Of a DNA stretch of 64,000 nt, positions 34,036-42,975 are shown piece after piece. Both the position numbers and the translations under genes were made by a program. Origin of the DNA: Kuafuiihalomonas sp050331295 (lineage in GTDB: Bacteria; Myxococcota; Kuafuiibacteriia; Kuafuiibacteriales; Kuafuiibacteriaceae); assembly GCA_050331295.1 (NCBI GenBank), contig JBHJGZ010000012.1, forward strand, positions 59,237-123,236. The letters run 5' to 3'. The notes beneath the pieces were generated by a model. The model was not told the origin of the DNA, did no database searches, and worked only from the letters and a program-made list of their open reading frames with translations. Each line of letters opens with the position of its first letter. Position 1 is the first letter of the stretch.

Positions 34036-35337
34036 TCAACTCGACCCTGGCGGAGGTCGGTTGCGAAAACGCTTCCAGGCTTCCAGGATCTCCTGGGCGA
34101 GGCTCTCGCTTAAAGACACGACCCGACCATGGGTCAGTTCCAGAGCCCGGAGATGGGCCTGGCGAAATTGCCCTGCGATGGCGTCTGGAACGCCGCGAAC
34201 GACCGAGGACCCTAGCTGCAGACCGACATCCCGGACCACCTGTTCCAGCTCCGCGGCGGTCTCGAGGTGCCCCACCTCCAGCTCCCGGTAGCCCGGGTCC
34301 CACGAATTGACCCAATAGTGAACCGGGTGTCGGCGTTGCTGGCTGATGGGTACCCAGCCGATCACGTCGGGCACCCGGCGACCGATGGTGACCACTGCGT
34401 AGATGACCCGGAACATCCCACCGGTCGGGGTCGTCTCCACACATGGTACATTCTGAAAGGACCGTTGCAGCTTCGCTTCCAAGACGAGGTCGTCCAAGGG
34501 ATCGAGAGACGGGCCTTCGATTCGGACCAGCAACTTGGTGTCGAGCGCGCTTCCGACGCCGAGCTGGAGGGCGCCAAGGCGGCGGATCCGGTAGAACGCA
34601 GCAGGACGGGTGCTGTCGCTCTCCACCATCAGGTCAACGAATCCCTGCCAGGCGCGCCGGACCCGCTGCTGCACCTCCGGTTCGAGCGGAGTCGTCAAAG
34701 AGTCTGCCCATTGCAGAAAAGCCTCGGGAGAAGGGCCCGGATGGGCCCGGCGGAGCTTTTCAACCACCGGGGGAACGGTGTTGGGCTCTCTAGGCCGACC
34801 CAAGGCATCTCGATAGGACGCCAGAAATGCTTGCACCAGGCGCCGGGCGTCGCAGGACCTTTGGGGTCCGGAGCAGACGACGTGGACCGACGAGGCGAAC
34901 CGGACCAGATCGACCACCGCGGGCCCTAATCCCGACTGATCGAAGTCTTCGAGGCCGAAGGTCGAATCGGTGACCACGAACTGCTCCAAGTGGGCGTCGC
35001 CGTGGAGGACCACGCTCGGGAGTTCCCATCGGAGATCTTCGTGTGCCTGGCACACCCGCCGCGCGAAAGGCTCCGCCACGAAGCGAAAATAGCTATAGGC
35101 ATCCTTCCGCAGGCGGCCCAACAACTCGAGACTCCCGCCCGCCCTTCGAAAACGGTCGAGGTGCAACGCGAATGCGTCGTCGACGATCTCGTCGTCCGAA
35201 GGCCGTGGGACGGTCGCAGCGGCCTCGTTGGGTGGCGCCGTTTCGGTGCGCCCATGAGTCGGACGGTTCGTCCCCGATGACGACACACAGGCCACGCATC
35301 CTGTCACCAACACCACGATCCCAGCGGCTCGAAGCAT
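34036..35337 (-). CDS. DUF2252-like lipoprotein with kinase-like fold
   Basis: Lipoprotein of 433 residues (MLRAAGIVVLVTGC, canonical lipobox VTGC, Cys14). The mature part resembles the DUF2252 family of aminoglycoside-phosphotransferase-like folds: VVLHGDAHLEQF (the HGDxHxxN-type catalytic loop with Gln at the usual Asn) and LEDFDQSGLGPAVVDLVRF (DFD metal motif). Such folds normally work in the cytoplasm with ATP, so an exported copy is odd. Length fits the family (400-480). ATG 35337 is preferred to 35361 because it puts the hydrophobic stretch at the N-terminus and has GGGGACGGAACGGG upstream. It may share a transcript with the sorbosone-dehydrogenase-like gene (63-base gap). Confidence 0.75.
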   Translation of the reverse strand: MLRAAGIVVLVTGCVACVSSSGTNRPTHGRTETAPPNEAAATVPRPSDDEIVDDAFALHLDRFRRAGGSLELLGRLRKDAYSYFRFVAEPFARRVCQAHEDLRWELPSVVLHGDAHLEQFVVTDSTFGLEDFDQSGLGPAVVDLVRFASSVHVVCSGPQRSCDARRLVQAFLASYRDALGRPREPNTVPPVVEKLRRAHPGPSPEAFLQWADSLTTPLEPEVQQRVRRAWQGFVDLMVESDSTRPAAFYRIRRLGALQLGVGSALDTKLLVRIEGPSLDPLDDLVLEAKLQRSFQNVPCVETTPTGGMFRVIYAVVTIGRRVPDVIGWVPISQQRRHPVHYWVNSWDPGYRELEVGHLETAAELEQVVRDVGLQLGSSVVRGVPDAIAGQFRQAHLRALELTHGRVVSLSESLAQEILEAWKRFRNRPPPGSS

Positions 35338-35400
35338 CCCGTTCCGTCCCCTCACGGTCATCGACCGAAACCATCGTCTCTTCCCGGTGGCCCATCGAGC

Positions 35401-36759
35401 CTAGCCTTCATGGGTGATGCGGTAGACCATGCCTTCGACGGAGTCTGCAATGAAGAGTGCCCCCTTCGGACCCACCGCCAAACCGGTGGGCCGGTGTTCC
35501 GCCTCGCCGCTCGAACGCAACGGAGTCTTGCCGGCGAATCCGTCTGCGAACACTTCGGCTCGACCCGACGCCTCCGAGCCGGACATGGGAACGAAGACCA
35601 CCTGGTAACCCTTTTGGGGAAGCGGCGCACGATTCCAAGAACCGTGAAACGCGATGAAAGCCCCGTCTCGGAATCGTTGCGGAAACATGGCTCCCCGATA
35701 GAAGACCAGATCGTTGGGCGCGTAATGTCCTGGGAAGGCGTATATGGGGTCCGGATAGTCCTCGGTGGTCGCCGTCTCACCATCCCCTCCGTACTCCGGT
35801 GCGACCATCCGTTCCTTTCTTCGGTGGTCGTAGTAGGTGTACGGCCATCCGCCTACGAACCCCTCGTGCAAGACCAAGAACTCCTCCGATGGGAGTTCTG
35901 CGTTGTCCCCCGCATCGTAGAGGTCGGGGAACAGAGTGTTGAGTTGATCACGGCCGTGCTGAACGCCGTAGAGCTGGCCGTTGCCGTGATTGAACTCGAG
36001 CGCCACCATGTTTCGAGTTCCGGTGACCACCCGACGGCCGTCAAATTGGGTGAGACCAGTCGCCGAAGGAAAGCGCCAAACGCCCGCCTGACGTGCGAGC
36101 TGCGGACAGGGTTTGAGGCCGGGGGAACCAGCGGTTCGAGCCTCCTTCTGGCACGCGTTGGAGGGTGCCCCGACGTTGACATAGAGACGACCTTCTCCAT
36201 CGAACGTGAGGGTCTTGACCGCGTGCTGTCGTTGCTCCGGAAACCCAGAAACCACCGTCTCTGCCGGGTTCGAGGGAAGCAGTTCCGCGGCGTCGAGTTT
36301 GCGACGAAATACAGCAGTCGTCGAACTGTAGTAGAGATAACCGCCGTTGAGCGCAAGACCGGTCCCACCACCGCCTTCGAAGGCACGCACCAGGTCGGCG
36401 CGCCCGTCACCGTTGGTATCCCGCATCCCAACGATGCGGTTCGGTTCGAGGACCGAGACGAACACATCCCCATTCTCTCGCACGACGATGTGTCTCGCCT
36501 TTCCTTCCAGGTCGCCAAACACGGTCGCGTCGAATCCAACTGGAAGCCGAAGACCCGCTGCCTCGACAGCATCGGAGATGTCACGAGGCGCGCCGACCCA
36601 CGTCTCTTGAGGAGAAGTCTGGGGCGCCGGCGCGTCCGAGGCAGACGCGGCTTTCACTGGATCGACGGATTGGCTGGCCGGGCTCGTGGTCTGTGATTGG
36701 AGCTCCGAACAACCAAAACCAAATAGGAGTGCAGCCCTGAAGAGCAGTCCTTGCCTCAT
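35401..36759 (-). CDS. Sorbosone dehydrogenase/PQQ-type beta-propeller lipoprotein
   Basis: Lipoprotein of 452 residues from ATG 36759 (MRQGLLFRAALLFGFGC, lipobox-like FGC, Cys17). The body is a six-bladed propeller of the sorbosone dehydrogenase/soluble glucose dehydrogenase family: VRENGDVFVSVLEPNRIVGM, RLYVNVGAPSNAC, GTRNMVALEFNHGNGQLYGVQHGRDQL, FVGGWPYTYYD, FIAFHGSWNR and RPTGLAVGPKGALFIADS are typical blade strands. Members use PQQ or other cofactors to oxidise sugars; the substrate and cofactor are unknown here and some bacterial members may be non-enzymatic. An upstream in-frame ATG (36834) would add 25 residues before the signal. Confidence 0.82.
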   Translation of the reverse strand: MRQGLLFRAALLFGFGCSELQSQTTSPASQSVDPVKAASASDAPAPQTSPQETWVGAPRDISDAVEAAGLRLPVGFDATVFGDLEGKARHIVVRENGDVFVSVLEPNRIVGMRDTNGDGRADLVRAFEGGGGTGLALNGGYLYYSSTTAVFRRKLDAAELLPSNPAETVVSGFPEQRQHAVKTLTFDGEGRLYVNVGAPSNACQKEARTAGSPGLKPCPQLARQAGVWRFPSATGLTQFDGRRVVTGTRNMVALEFNHGNGQLYGVQHGRDQLNTLFPDLYDAGDNAELPSEEFLVLHEGFVGGWPYTYYDHRRKERMVAPEYGGDGETATTEDYPDPIYAFPGHYAPNDLVFYRGAMFPQRFRDGAFIAFHGSWNRAPLPQKGYQVVFVPMSGSEASGRAEVFADGFAGKTPLRSSGEAEHRPTGLAVGPKGALFIADSVEGMVYRITHEG

Positions 36760-36863
36760 CTGCTTCCCCGTACCCCGCGGCACCCGCGTCGTCGATCCCA
36801 GACCCGAACCTGAGCGTCTTGCGGACATTTTCACGGACCGGAGGTACCAGGACGTCGTTGCGA

Positions 36864-36885
36864 CGACGGCGAGAATCCGCCGTCG
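36864..36885 (-). terminator. Hairpin just after the gyrA-linked gene
   Basis: Perfect 8-base inverted repeat CGACGGCG/CGCCGTCG with a 6-base loop, starting four bases beyond the stop at 36890 on the minus strand. No T-run follows, so it may be a stabilising hairpin or a Rho-type end rather than an intrinsic terminator. Confidence 0.35.
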
Positions 36886-36889
36886 CGCC

Positions 36890-37705
36890 TCAGCGCTGCG
36901 GCCGAGCGATGTTCGCGATCGTATTCATCAGGCTCAGGAGAGACTCGACCCCGCAGCTGGGACGCGAAGGTAACTCCTGAGGCTCGCCCTGCAAGGGCTC
37001 GAACGCAAGCAACCTTTCATTTCCATCGGTCATCCAGCCGAGGCTTCGAAGCTCCGACCAACGGGTCATCGTCTGCAACCCGGCGTCCCGTGCGAATCCT
37101 GCCTTGCACATCCGTAGGGCAGAATGAGGCCGCGCCGGATTCATCGACTCGAAGGTCACGAGGACCACGCGACCGTCTCTCACCGCATCCATTGCTTCGG
37201 ACTCCGCAGTGTCGGATCCAAAGAATAGCCCGACTGCATCAATGCGCGGCCGGAGCGCAGGACCCCACCGGTGTAACGCGTGCCAATGAGCTGCCAGCGG
37301 ATCGTCCACGAAGATTTCTTCTCCGGTGGCGTCATCCGTCCAACGATAGCCGCTATCGGCTCGTTCCAGCTTCCGCCCCGGGCGAAGCGGAAGAAGCTCC
37401 ATCGCCACCAGGACCGCTTTTGCCAGGTCGTTTTCGTGCTCACGGAGCAGTCGAGAGCGCAGACGAGCCAGAGAAGCGCCCGACCCTTTTCGACCCGCTC
37501 GGGCCAGGGTCAGAGCCAGCGCGGCCGATTCGCGGGGATCCGCCTCGAGGAGGCGCTGTTCCATCTCGTCGAGAGCCGAATCCACGAGGGCTTCTTCCTG
37601 GGCGATGGCGCCGACCCGCTGGTCGTCGGCGATCTCCATCGCCAAGTAGGTACTCGGCGGAGGCCCTCCTTCCGACCCTCGCCATCGGTCGGAGGACGTG
37701 CTCAT
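36890..37705 (-). CDS. Hypothetical protein coupled to gyrA
   Basis: Soluble protein of 271 residues without recognised domain or signal peptide. It is helical in the first half (EEALVDSALDEMEQRLLEADP) and mixed in the second (DAVGLFFGSDTAESEAMDAV; VVLVTFESMNPAR). ATG 37705 overlaps the gyrA stop by four bases (ATGA), so it is probably translated with gyrase subunit A. A functional tie to gyrase is not supported by motifs; co-transcription may be incidental. Confidence 0.75.
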   Translation of the reverse strand: MSTSSDRWRGSEGGPPPSTYLAMEIADDQRVGAIAQEEALVDSALDEMEQRLLEADPRESAALALTLARAGRKGSGASLARLRSRLLREHENDLAKAVLVAMELLPLRPGRKLERADSGYRWTDDATGEEIFVDDPLAAHWHALHRWGPALRPRIDAVGLFFGSDTAESEAMDAVRDGRVVLVTFESMNPARPHSALRMCKAGFARDAGLQTMTRWSELRSLGWMTDGNERLLAFEPLQGEPQELPSRPSCGVESLLSLMNTIANIARPQR

Positions 37706-40419
37706 GGCTCGTCGTCGCCCTCAGGCCCATTCTCGTCCCCAAGTTCGTAGTCGCCCGAATCGTCGCTGGCCTCTTCTCCCGAGCTTGGGTCCTGCGCCTG
37801 GTCATCTTCGATGTCTGAATCTGGAGCCGATGTCTCGACCGGCGGCGACACCTCGCCATCGACGTCGGGTTCGGCCACATTGCACACCGCTGCCACACGC
37901 TCGCCGGGCCCTACCCGAACCAGGCGAACGCCTTGCGTGTTGCGCCCCAGCGAAGAGATATCCATGGCCGACATGCGGATGACTACACCCTTGCTGGTGA
38001 TGACCATCAGGTGCTCATCGTCGAACACCTGACGCACCCCCGCTACCGGACCGTTCCGTTCGTTCAGCTTGATCAAAATCATTCCGCGCCCGCCCCGTTG
38101 CTGGACGCGATAGTCATCGGTGGGAGTGCGTTTGCCGTAGCCACGCTCGGTCACCGAAACGATGGAAGATCTCTCACCGAGCACTGCCATGCCGACCACA
38201 TCGTCATCATCGGCCAGCTTGATCCCTCGAACACCGACTGAAGGACGCCCCATCGCCCGGACATCCCGAGTCTTGAATCGGATGGCCATGCCGTCGCGGG
38301 TGCCCAGAAGCACGTCGTTCTCATCCGTCGTGAGAGCGGCTTCGATGAGCTCATCGCCCTCCGCGATGCCGGCGCCGATGATCCCGGCCGCTCGCGGTCT
38401 GGAATAGTCCTGAAGCGGCGTCTTCTTCACCACACCCTTCCGGGAACAGGTCATGACGAAATAGCCGCTCATGAACTCTCGTACCGGCAATACAGCTTGC
38501 ACCCGCTCCTCGGCTTGGATCGGGAGCAGATTCACCATCGGGCGACCCCGGGCCGTTCGGCTCATCTGAGGGACCGAGAATACTTTGAGCCAATAGACCT
38601 TGCCGCGATTCGTAAAGACCAGAAGGTAGTCGTGGGTCGACGCCGTGAACAGACTTTCGACGAAATCCTCGGACTTGGTGTCGGCCCCAGCCACGCCGCG
38701 ACCGCCCCGCTTTTGCGCCCGATACTCGGTCACCGGAGTGCGCTTTACATAGCCGAGGTGGGAGAAGGTCACGACCATATCCTCCTCGGCGATCAGATCT
38801 TCATCGGTATAGACACCGACATCACCCACGATCTGGCTTCTTCGATCGTTCCCATACTGGTCGCGGACCTCTTCGAGCTCCTTCAGGATGACCTGCATCA
38901 ACACTTCGTCCTCGGCGAGAATCTGACGCAACGAGGCCATCTGGTCTTTGAGACCCTTGGCTTCATCCCGGATCTTGTCGGCTTCGAGTCCAGTGAGGCG
39001 ATGAAGTCTCATGTCCAAGATGGCCTGGGACTGACGCTCGGTGAGATGGACGATTCCTGCTTCCAAAGCTTCGTCGACCTGCTGGTCTTCCGCTTCCACC
39101 AGCTGGCTCAGGTTGCCGAGGCCCGGAAACGCCTCGTCCATCAAGCGAGCCTTGGCCTGGGGCGGGTCGTCCGAACCTCGGATGATCTCGATGACCCGGT
39201 CGATGTTGTCGAGGGCAATCAGCAGGCCGACCTGCAGGTGAAATCGACGCTCTGCCTCAGCCAGTTCAAACGCGGTGCGGCGGGTTATGACCTCACGACG
39301 GTGCTCGATGAAGTTGTCCAGACAGTCGAGAAGACTGCAAAGCTTCGGCTGGCCGTGCACGATAGCCAGGCAGTTGACCCCGAAAGAAGATTCGAGAAGC
39401 GTGTGCGAGTACAGCTGATTCAGCGTGACCTGCGGATTCGCGTCCCTGCGAAGCTCGACCACGACACGAAGTCCACGGCGGTCGGACTCGTCTCGAACGT
39501 CCGAAATACCTTCGACCCTTTTCTCACCCACCAGCTCTGCGATGCGCTCGATGAGCTTTGCCTTGTTCACCTGATACGGAAGTTCCGAAACGACGATCTG
39601 AAAGCCGCCTTTCTTCCGTTCCTCGATTTCAGCAACCGCCCGAATCTTGATGGTTCCCCGGCCAGTTTGATAGGCCCGTCGGATTCCATCGCGACCCGAA
39701 ATGATTCCCCCGGTTGGGAAATCGGGACCTGGCAAGATCTCCATCACGCCATCGAGACCGGTCTCCGGTTCCTGAATCCGCTTGATGCACGCATCCACGA
39801 CCTCTCGGAGATTATGGGTCGGAACCGACGTAGCCATCCCCACCGCAATCCCTTGGGCACCATTCACCAAGAGATTGGGAAAGCGGTTCGGGAGTACGGT
39901 GGGTTCGGTTTCCTGGTCGTCGTAGTTGTTGACGAAATCGACGGTGTCCTTGTCGAGGTCGGCGAGCATCTCGCCCGCCAACCGGGTCAGCCGCACTTCG
40001 GTGTATCGCATCGCGGCCGGTGGATCGCCGTCCACCGAGCCGAAATTGCCCTGCCCATCCACCAAAGGCTCACGCATGCTCCAGACCTGGGCCATGCGAA
40101 CCAAGGTGTCGTAGACCGCAGACTCACCGTGCGGGTGATACTTGCCGATGACGTCGCCGACCACGCGGGCCGACTTCTTGTAGGGGCGATTGTAGAAGTT
40201 GCTCGCCTCGTTCATGGCGTAGAGGACGCGGCGGTGAACCGGCTTCAAGCCATCGCGGATGTCGGGCAACGCACGTCCGACGATCACGCTCATCGCGTAA
40301 TCGAGGTAGGACGTGCGCATTTCGTCTTCGAGATTGACCGGCTGCATCTGACCGCCGGTACCACCGCCGTTGCCCCCCTCGGAGGGCGGGGGGATCTCAG
40401 GCTCCTCGGGGTCGGCCAT
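37702..40419 (-). CDS. gyrA: DNA gyrase subunit A
   Basis: Type IIA topoisomerase subunit that cuts and rejoins DNA; with GyrB it introduces negative supercoils. 905 residues, slightly longer than E. coli (875). Catalytic Y139 in AAMRYTEVRL; N-terminal EMRTSYLDYAMSVIVGRALPD; quinolone-determining stretch KYHPHGESAVYD with S100 and D104, the residues linked to susceptibility when Ser and Asp. The C-terminal beta-pinwheel has GyrA-box-like QKRGGRG, needed for DNA wrapping, and a further QQRGGRG. The tail is strongly acidic (DDQAQDPSSGEEASDDSGD). The N-terminal first 30 residues are Gly/Pro-rich. gyrB is not in the window. Confidence 0.98.
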   Translation of the reverse strand: MADPEEPEIPPPSEGGNGGGTGGQMQPVNLEDEMRTSYLDYAMSVIVGRALPDIRDGLKPVHRRVLYAMNEASNFYNRPYKKSARVVGDVIGKYHPHGESAVYDTLVRMAQVWSMREPLVDGQGNFGSVDGDPPAAMRYTEVRLTRLAGEMLADLDKDTVDFVNNYDDQETEPTVLPNRFPNLLVNGAQGIAVGMATSVPTHNLREVVDACIKRIQEPETGLDGVMEILPGPDFPTGGIISGRDGIRRAYQTGRGTIKIRAVAEIEERKKGGFQIVVSELPYQVNKAKLIERIAELVGEKRVEGISDVRDESDRRGLRVVVELRRDANPQVTLNQLYSHTLLESSFGVNCLAIVHGQPKLCSLLDCLDNFIEHRREVITRRTAFELAEAERRFHLQVGLLIALDNIDRVIEIIRGSDDPPQAKARLMDEAFPGLGNLSQLVEAEDQQVDEALEAGIVHLTERQSQAILDMRLHRLTGLEADKIRDEAKGLKDQMASLRQILAEDEVLMQVILKELEEVRDQYGNDRRSQIVGDVGVYTDEDLIAEEDMVVTFSHLGYVKRTPVTEYRAQKRGGRGVAGADTKSEDFVESLFTASTHDYLLVFTNRGKVYWLKVFSVPQMSRTARGRPMVNLLPIQAEERVQAVLPVREFMSGYFVMTCSRKGVVKKTPLQDYSRPRAAGIIGAGIAEGDELIEAALTTDENDVLLGTRDGMAIRFKTRDVRAMGRPSVGVRGIKLADDDDVVGMAVLGERSSIVSVTERGYGKRTPTDDYRVQQRGGRGMILIKLNERNGPVAGVRQVFDDEHLMVITSKGVVIRMSAMDISSLGRNTQGVRLVRVGPGERVAAVCNVAEPDVDGEVSPPVETSAPDSDIEDDQAQDPSSGEEASDDSGDYELGDENGPEGDDEP

Positions 40420-40492
40420 GCGAAGGAGACTTATCCCGACCCCATCAAGCGGTAAAGCGCTTCGACCTTTCTCCGGTCCAAAGGAAGGCCCG

Positions 40493-41107
40493 TCAGCGGA
40501 CCCAACCCGGTGGGATACCGGCCTTTCGGGCCTGCTCCGGGATCTCGACCGTCAGCCGTCGATTGAGGTCGTCGATTTCGGTCTCGAGGGCCTTCATCTG
40601 ACGATAGAGTTCGAACTTCTTCTCCTTCTGGCCCGGGAACAGCGCGAACTCGGCCTGAACCGCCAACGCCTGATACGCCTGCTGGGTATCTTCGAAGGCC
40701 TTCAGCCTCTCCTGCAGACGTTGCTTGGTCTGGCGGTACAAGCTCGTCCACCGATCCCGCTCCTTCTCTCGAATTTGATTCTTGGAGCGAAGCCGAGCGA
40801 TCTCCGCGTCCAGCTCTTGCAGACGGGCTTGGTTTCGAGCCTTGGCTTCGGCCTGTAACCGAGCGCGTTCTGCCTCGGCCGCCTTCCGGGCTGCCGTATC
40901 CTGGTCAACCTCGGCTTGGACGGCACTCGCTTTTTGGGCTCGCTCCTCCGCGAGCTTGTTGTAGTAGATTCGTCGTTCCTTCGGGAGTTTCGCCAGACTG
41001 TCGGTATACACGACGGTTCCGTCGTCCTTGACGTACTTGTAGATCTGGGCCTGGGCGTTCGTTCCCGCTACCGCCAATCCAACCAGGATCCCGAGGCTTC
41101 GCATCAT
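40493..41107 (-). CDS. DUF4124-domain periplasmic protein with coiled coil
   Basis: Exported protein of 204 residues from ATG 41107 (adjacent ATG 41104 possible). Signal peptide about 1-21 (RSLGILVGLAVAGTNAQA). QIYKYVKDDGTVVYTDS directly after is the DUF4124 signature of small envelope proteins. From about 50 on it is a long Ala/Arg/Glu coiled coil (AEVDQDTAARKAAEAERARL and following). It sits 73 bases upstream of gyrA on the same strand. The frame extends upstream to 41176 but without signal or homology. Function unknown; likely periplasmic structural or scaffold protein. Confidence 0.82.
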   Translation of the reverse strand: MMRSLGILVGLAVAGTNAQAQIYKYVKDDGTVVYTDSLAKLPKERRIYYNKLAEERAQKASAVQAEVDQDTAARKAAEAERARLQAEAKARNQARLQELDAEIARLRSKNQIREKERDRWTSLYRQTKQRLQERLKAFEDTQQAYQALAVQAEFALFPGQKEKKFELYRQMKALETEIDDLNRRLTVEIPEQARKAGIPPGWVR

Positions 41108-41220
41108 GCGGGCATCCTCGCACGGAGGTCCCGTGCGCCCAAGATGACATCCCGACTCGGAACCGATTCGGGCCAAGATGCGGGTGACGCCGCCCCCTCC
41201 CTCACATACGGTTCAGGGCG

Positions 41221-42708
41221 GTGCCTCAGCTCCCATTCACCTTCCGTTCGCAGGTTCGCGAGCAACCCGACCCCCATCCCCCGGACGGTGAAGATGACGT
41301 GGACAACGCCACCGGATCCCCGGAGGATAAGGGAAATCCGGAGCCCGCGGACGCACCATCTTCGGGCGGGTCTTCCGAACGCCTCATTCTCACGGTCGGG
41401 CAGCTGGTCCGAGGCCTCGACGACGCGGTGAGCGCGGGTCCCAACGTCTGGGTTTCCGGCGAGATTGCCCAGTGGCGGCCCCATGGTAGCGGGCAGATCT
41501 ACTTCACCTTGAAGGACGCCGAAGCTCGCCTGGATTGCGTCGTCTGGCGCAGCCATCGACCACGGATCCGGTTTTCTCCCCGGGAAGGCATGGAGGTTCA
41601 CGTCCTCGGCCGGCCCGGCATCTACCCCAAGCAAGGTCGATTGCAGTTTACCGTGTTCACCCTCGAGCCTCGCGGTGTCGGAGCGCTGCACGCGGAACTC
41701 CAAGCTCGGATGGACAAGCTCCGCTCCGAAGGTCTGACCGACCCGTCGAGGAAAAGGCGCTTGCCCATGCTTCCCTCCATCATCGGAGTGGTCACCAGCA
41801 CCGATGGCGCGGCCCTTCAGGATGTCCTTCGGACGATCTGGCGACGCGACCCAAAGGCGCACGTACGGGTCAGCTCGACTCCGGTTCAAGGGCCGAAAGC
41901 ACACCACCGGGTCGTGACGGCGCTTCGACGCCTGGACCGTTCAGGGTGTGACGTCATCCTCTTGGTGCGAGGTGGCGGGAGCATCGAAGACCTTTGGAGC
42001 TTCAATCAAGAAGCCCTCGCTCGAGCCATCGCGGACTGCCGCGTTCCGGTGGTGACCGGCATTGGACACGAGACCGATACGACGCTCTCCGATTTGGTGG
42101 CGGATCTTCGGTCCTCGACACCCACCGCGGCGGCTGAGGCGGCGGTCCCGATTCGGTCGGAGTTGAGGTTCGGCTTTTCGCGGCTCGAGCAGCGACTGCA
42201 TCGAGCATCCTTGGGTGAGATGGGACGCCATCGTGCTCGGGTGGAGATCCTCCTTCGCCGGCTTTCCGCTCCGGACCGCTTGATCCATCGCAACCGGCAA
42301 GACCTCGATGATGCGCTGACCCGAATGCAGGCAGGATGGCATAGGCGCATTCGGAACCTCCGCACGCTCCATGATCAGATTCAGTCGCGCCTTCATGCTG
42401 CGGCACCGAAGCGACGGATCCAGGGCCTCGGTCGCCGTATCGACCGGGCTGAGCCACGCCTCGACGCGGCCATGGCACGACATCTGGCCGAGCACCGGCA
42501 GCGGCTCGCCGTCGCGATGAGTCGGTTGGAAAGCCTCAGTCCCTTGTCGGTGCTTTCACGGGGCTATAGCTTGGTCCATACAGACCAGGGCCGCCTGGTG
42601 CGTTCGGTCAGCGACCTCTCACCCGGCGACCGGGTGCGGGTGCAGCTGTCGGAAGGTCGATTCTCGGCGCGGGTGGCGTCCGTGGAGTCGGAGAAGGGGC
42701 GTTCGTGA
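41221..42708 (+). CDS. xseA: Exodeoxyribonuclease VII large subunit
   Basis: Catalytic subunit of exonuclease VII, which degrades single-stranded DNA from both ends. 495 residues from GTG 41221; the first 50 are acidic and Pro-rich and not conserved. OB-fold: VWVSGEIAQWRPHGSGQIYFTLKD; nuclease core: IGVVTSTDGAALQDV, ILLVRGGGSIEDLWSFN and VVTGIGHETDTTLSDLVADLRSSTPTAAAE, all family signatures. A long coiled coil follows, then SVLSRGYSLVH near the C-terminus. The stop overlaps the xseB start (GTGA). Divergent from the DUF4124 gene with a 113-base gap. Confidence 0.97.
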   Translation: MPQLPFTFRSQVREQPDPHPPDGEDDVDNATGSPEDKGNPEPADAPSSGGSSERLILTVGQLVRGLDDAVSAGPNVWVSGEIAQWRPHGSGQIYFTLKDAEARLDCVVWRSHRPRIRFSPREGMEVHVLGRPGIYPKQGRLQFTVFTLEPRGVGALHAELQARMDKLRSEGLTDPSRKRRLPMLPSIIGVVTSTDGAALQDVLRTIWRRDPKAHVRVSSTPVQGPKAHHRVVTALRRLDRSGCDVILLVRGGGSIEDLWSFNQEALARAIADCRVPVVTGIGHETDTTLSDLVADLRSSTPTAAAEAAVPIRSELRFGFSRLEQRLHRASLGEMGRHRARVEILLRRLSAPDRLIHRNRQDLDDALTRMQAGWHRRIRNLRTLHDQIQSRLHAAAPKRRIQGLGRRIDRAEPRLDAAMARHLAEHRQRLAVAMSRLESLSPLSVLSRGYSLVHTDQGRLVRSVSDLSPGDRVRVQLSEGRFSARVASVESEKGRS

Positions 42709-42953
42709 AGCCAGAAGCAGAAACACATCCATTCGAGGAGTTGGTTCGCCAGCTAGAGGCCATCGTCGACCGACTCGAAAGGGAAGACCTGCCCCTCGAG
42801 GAGGCTCTCGAGGCCTACCAGGAAGGGGTGCGCCTGGCCCGTCTCGGTCATCACCGCCTCGACGATGCGGAACGCCGGCTGGAGCAACTTTCTTCTCAAG
42901 GGAAGCTCGTACCTCAGGATTCGGACGCAGTGCTGCCCGAGGGTGAGGATTGA
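42705..42953 (+). CDS. xseB: Exodeoxyribonuclease VII small subunit
   Basis: Small helical subunit (82 residues) that wraps the XseA coiled coil. Family motif FEELVRQLEAIVDRLEREDLPLEEALEAYQEGV is split here as FEELVRQLEAIVDRLE then LPLEEALEAYQEGVRL. GTG 42705 overlaps the xseA TGA by four bases. Stoichiometry in E. coli is several XseB per XseA, which tight coupling could support. Followed by tlyA after 22 bases. Confidence 0.95.
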   Translation: MKPEAETHPFEELVRQLEAIVDRLEREDLPLEEALEAYQEGVRLARLGHHRLDDAERRLEQLSSQGKLVPQDSDAVLPEGED

Positions 42954-42975
42954 AGCGGCGACGCCGAGGCAAGGA

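Noticed and set aside
38497..40455. Plus-strand frame of 652 codons opposite gyrA
   Set aside because: Antisense shadow of a conserved gene in high-GC DNA; no recognisable domain.
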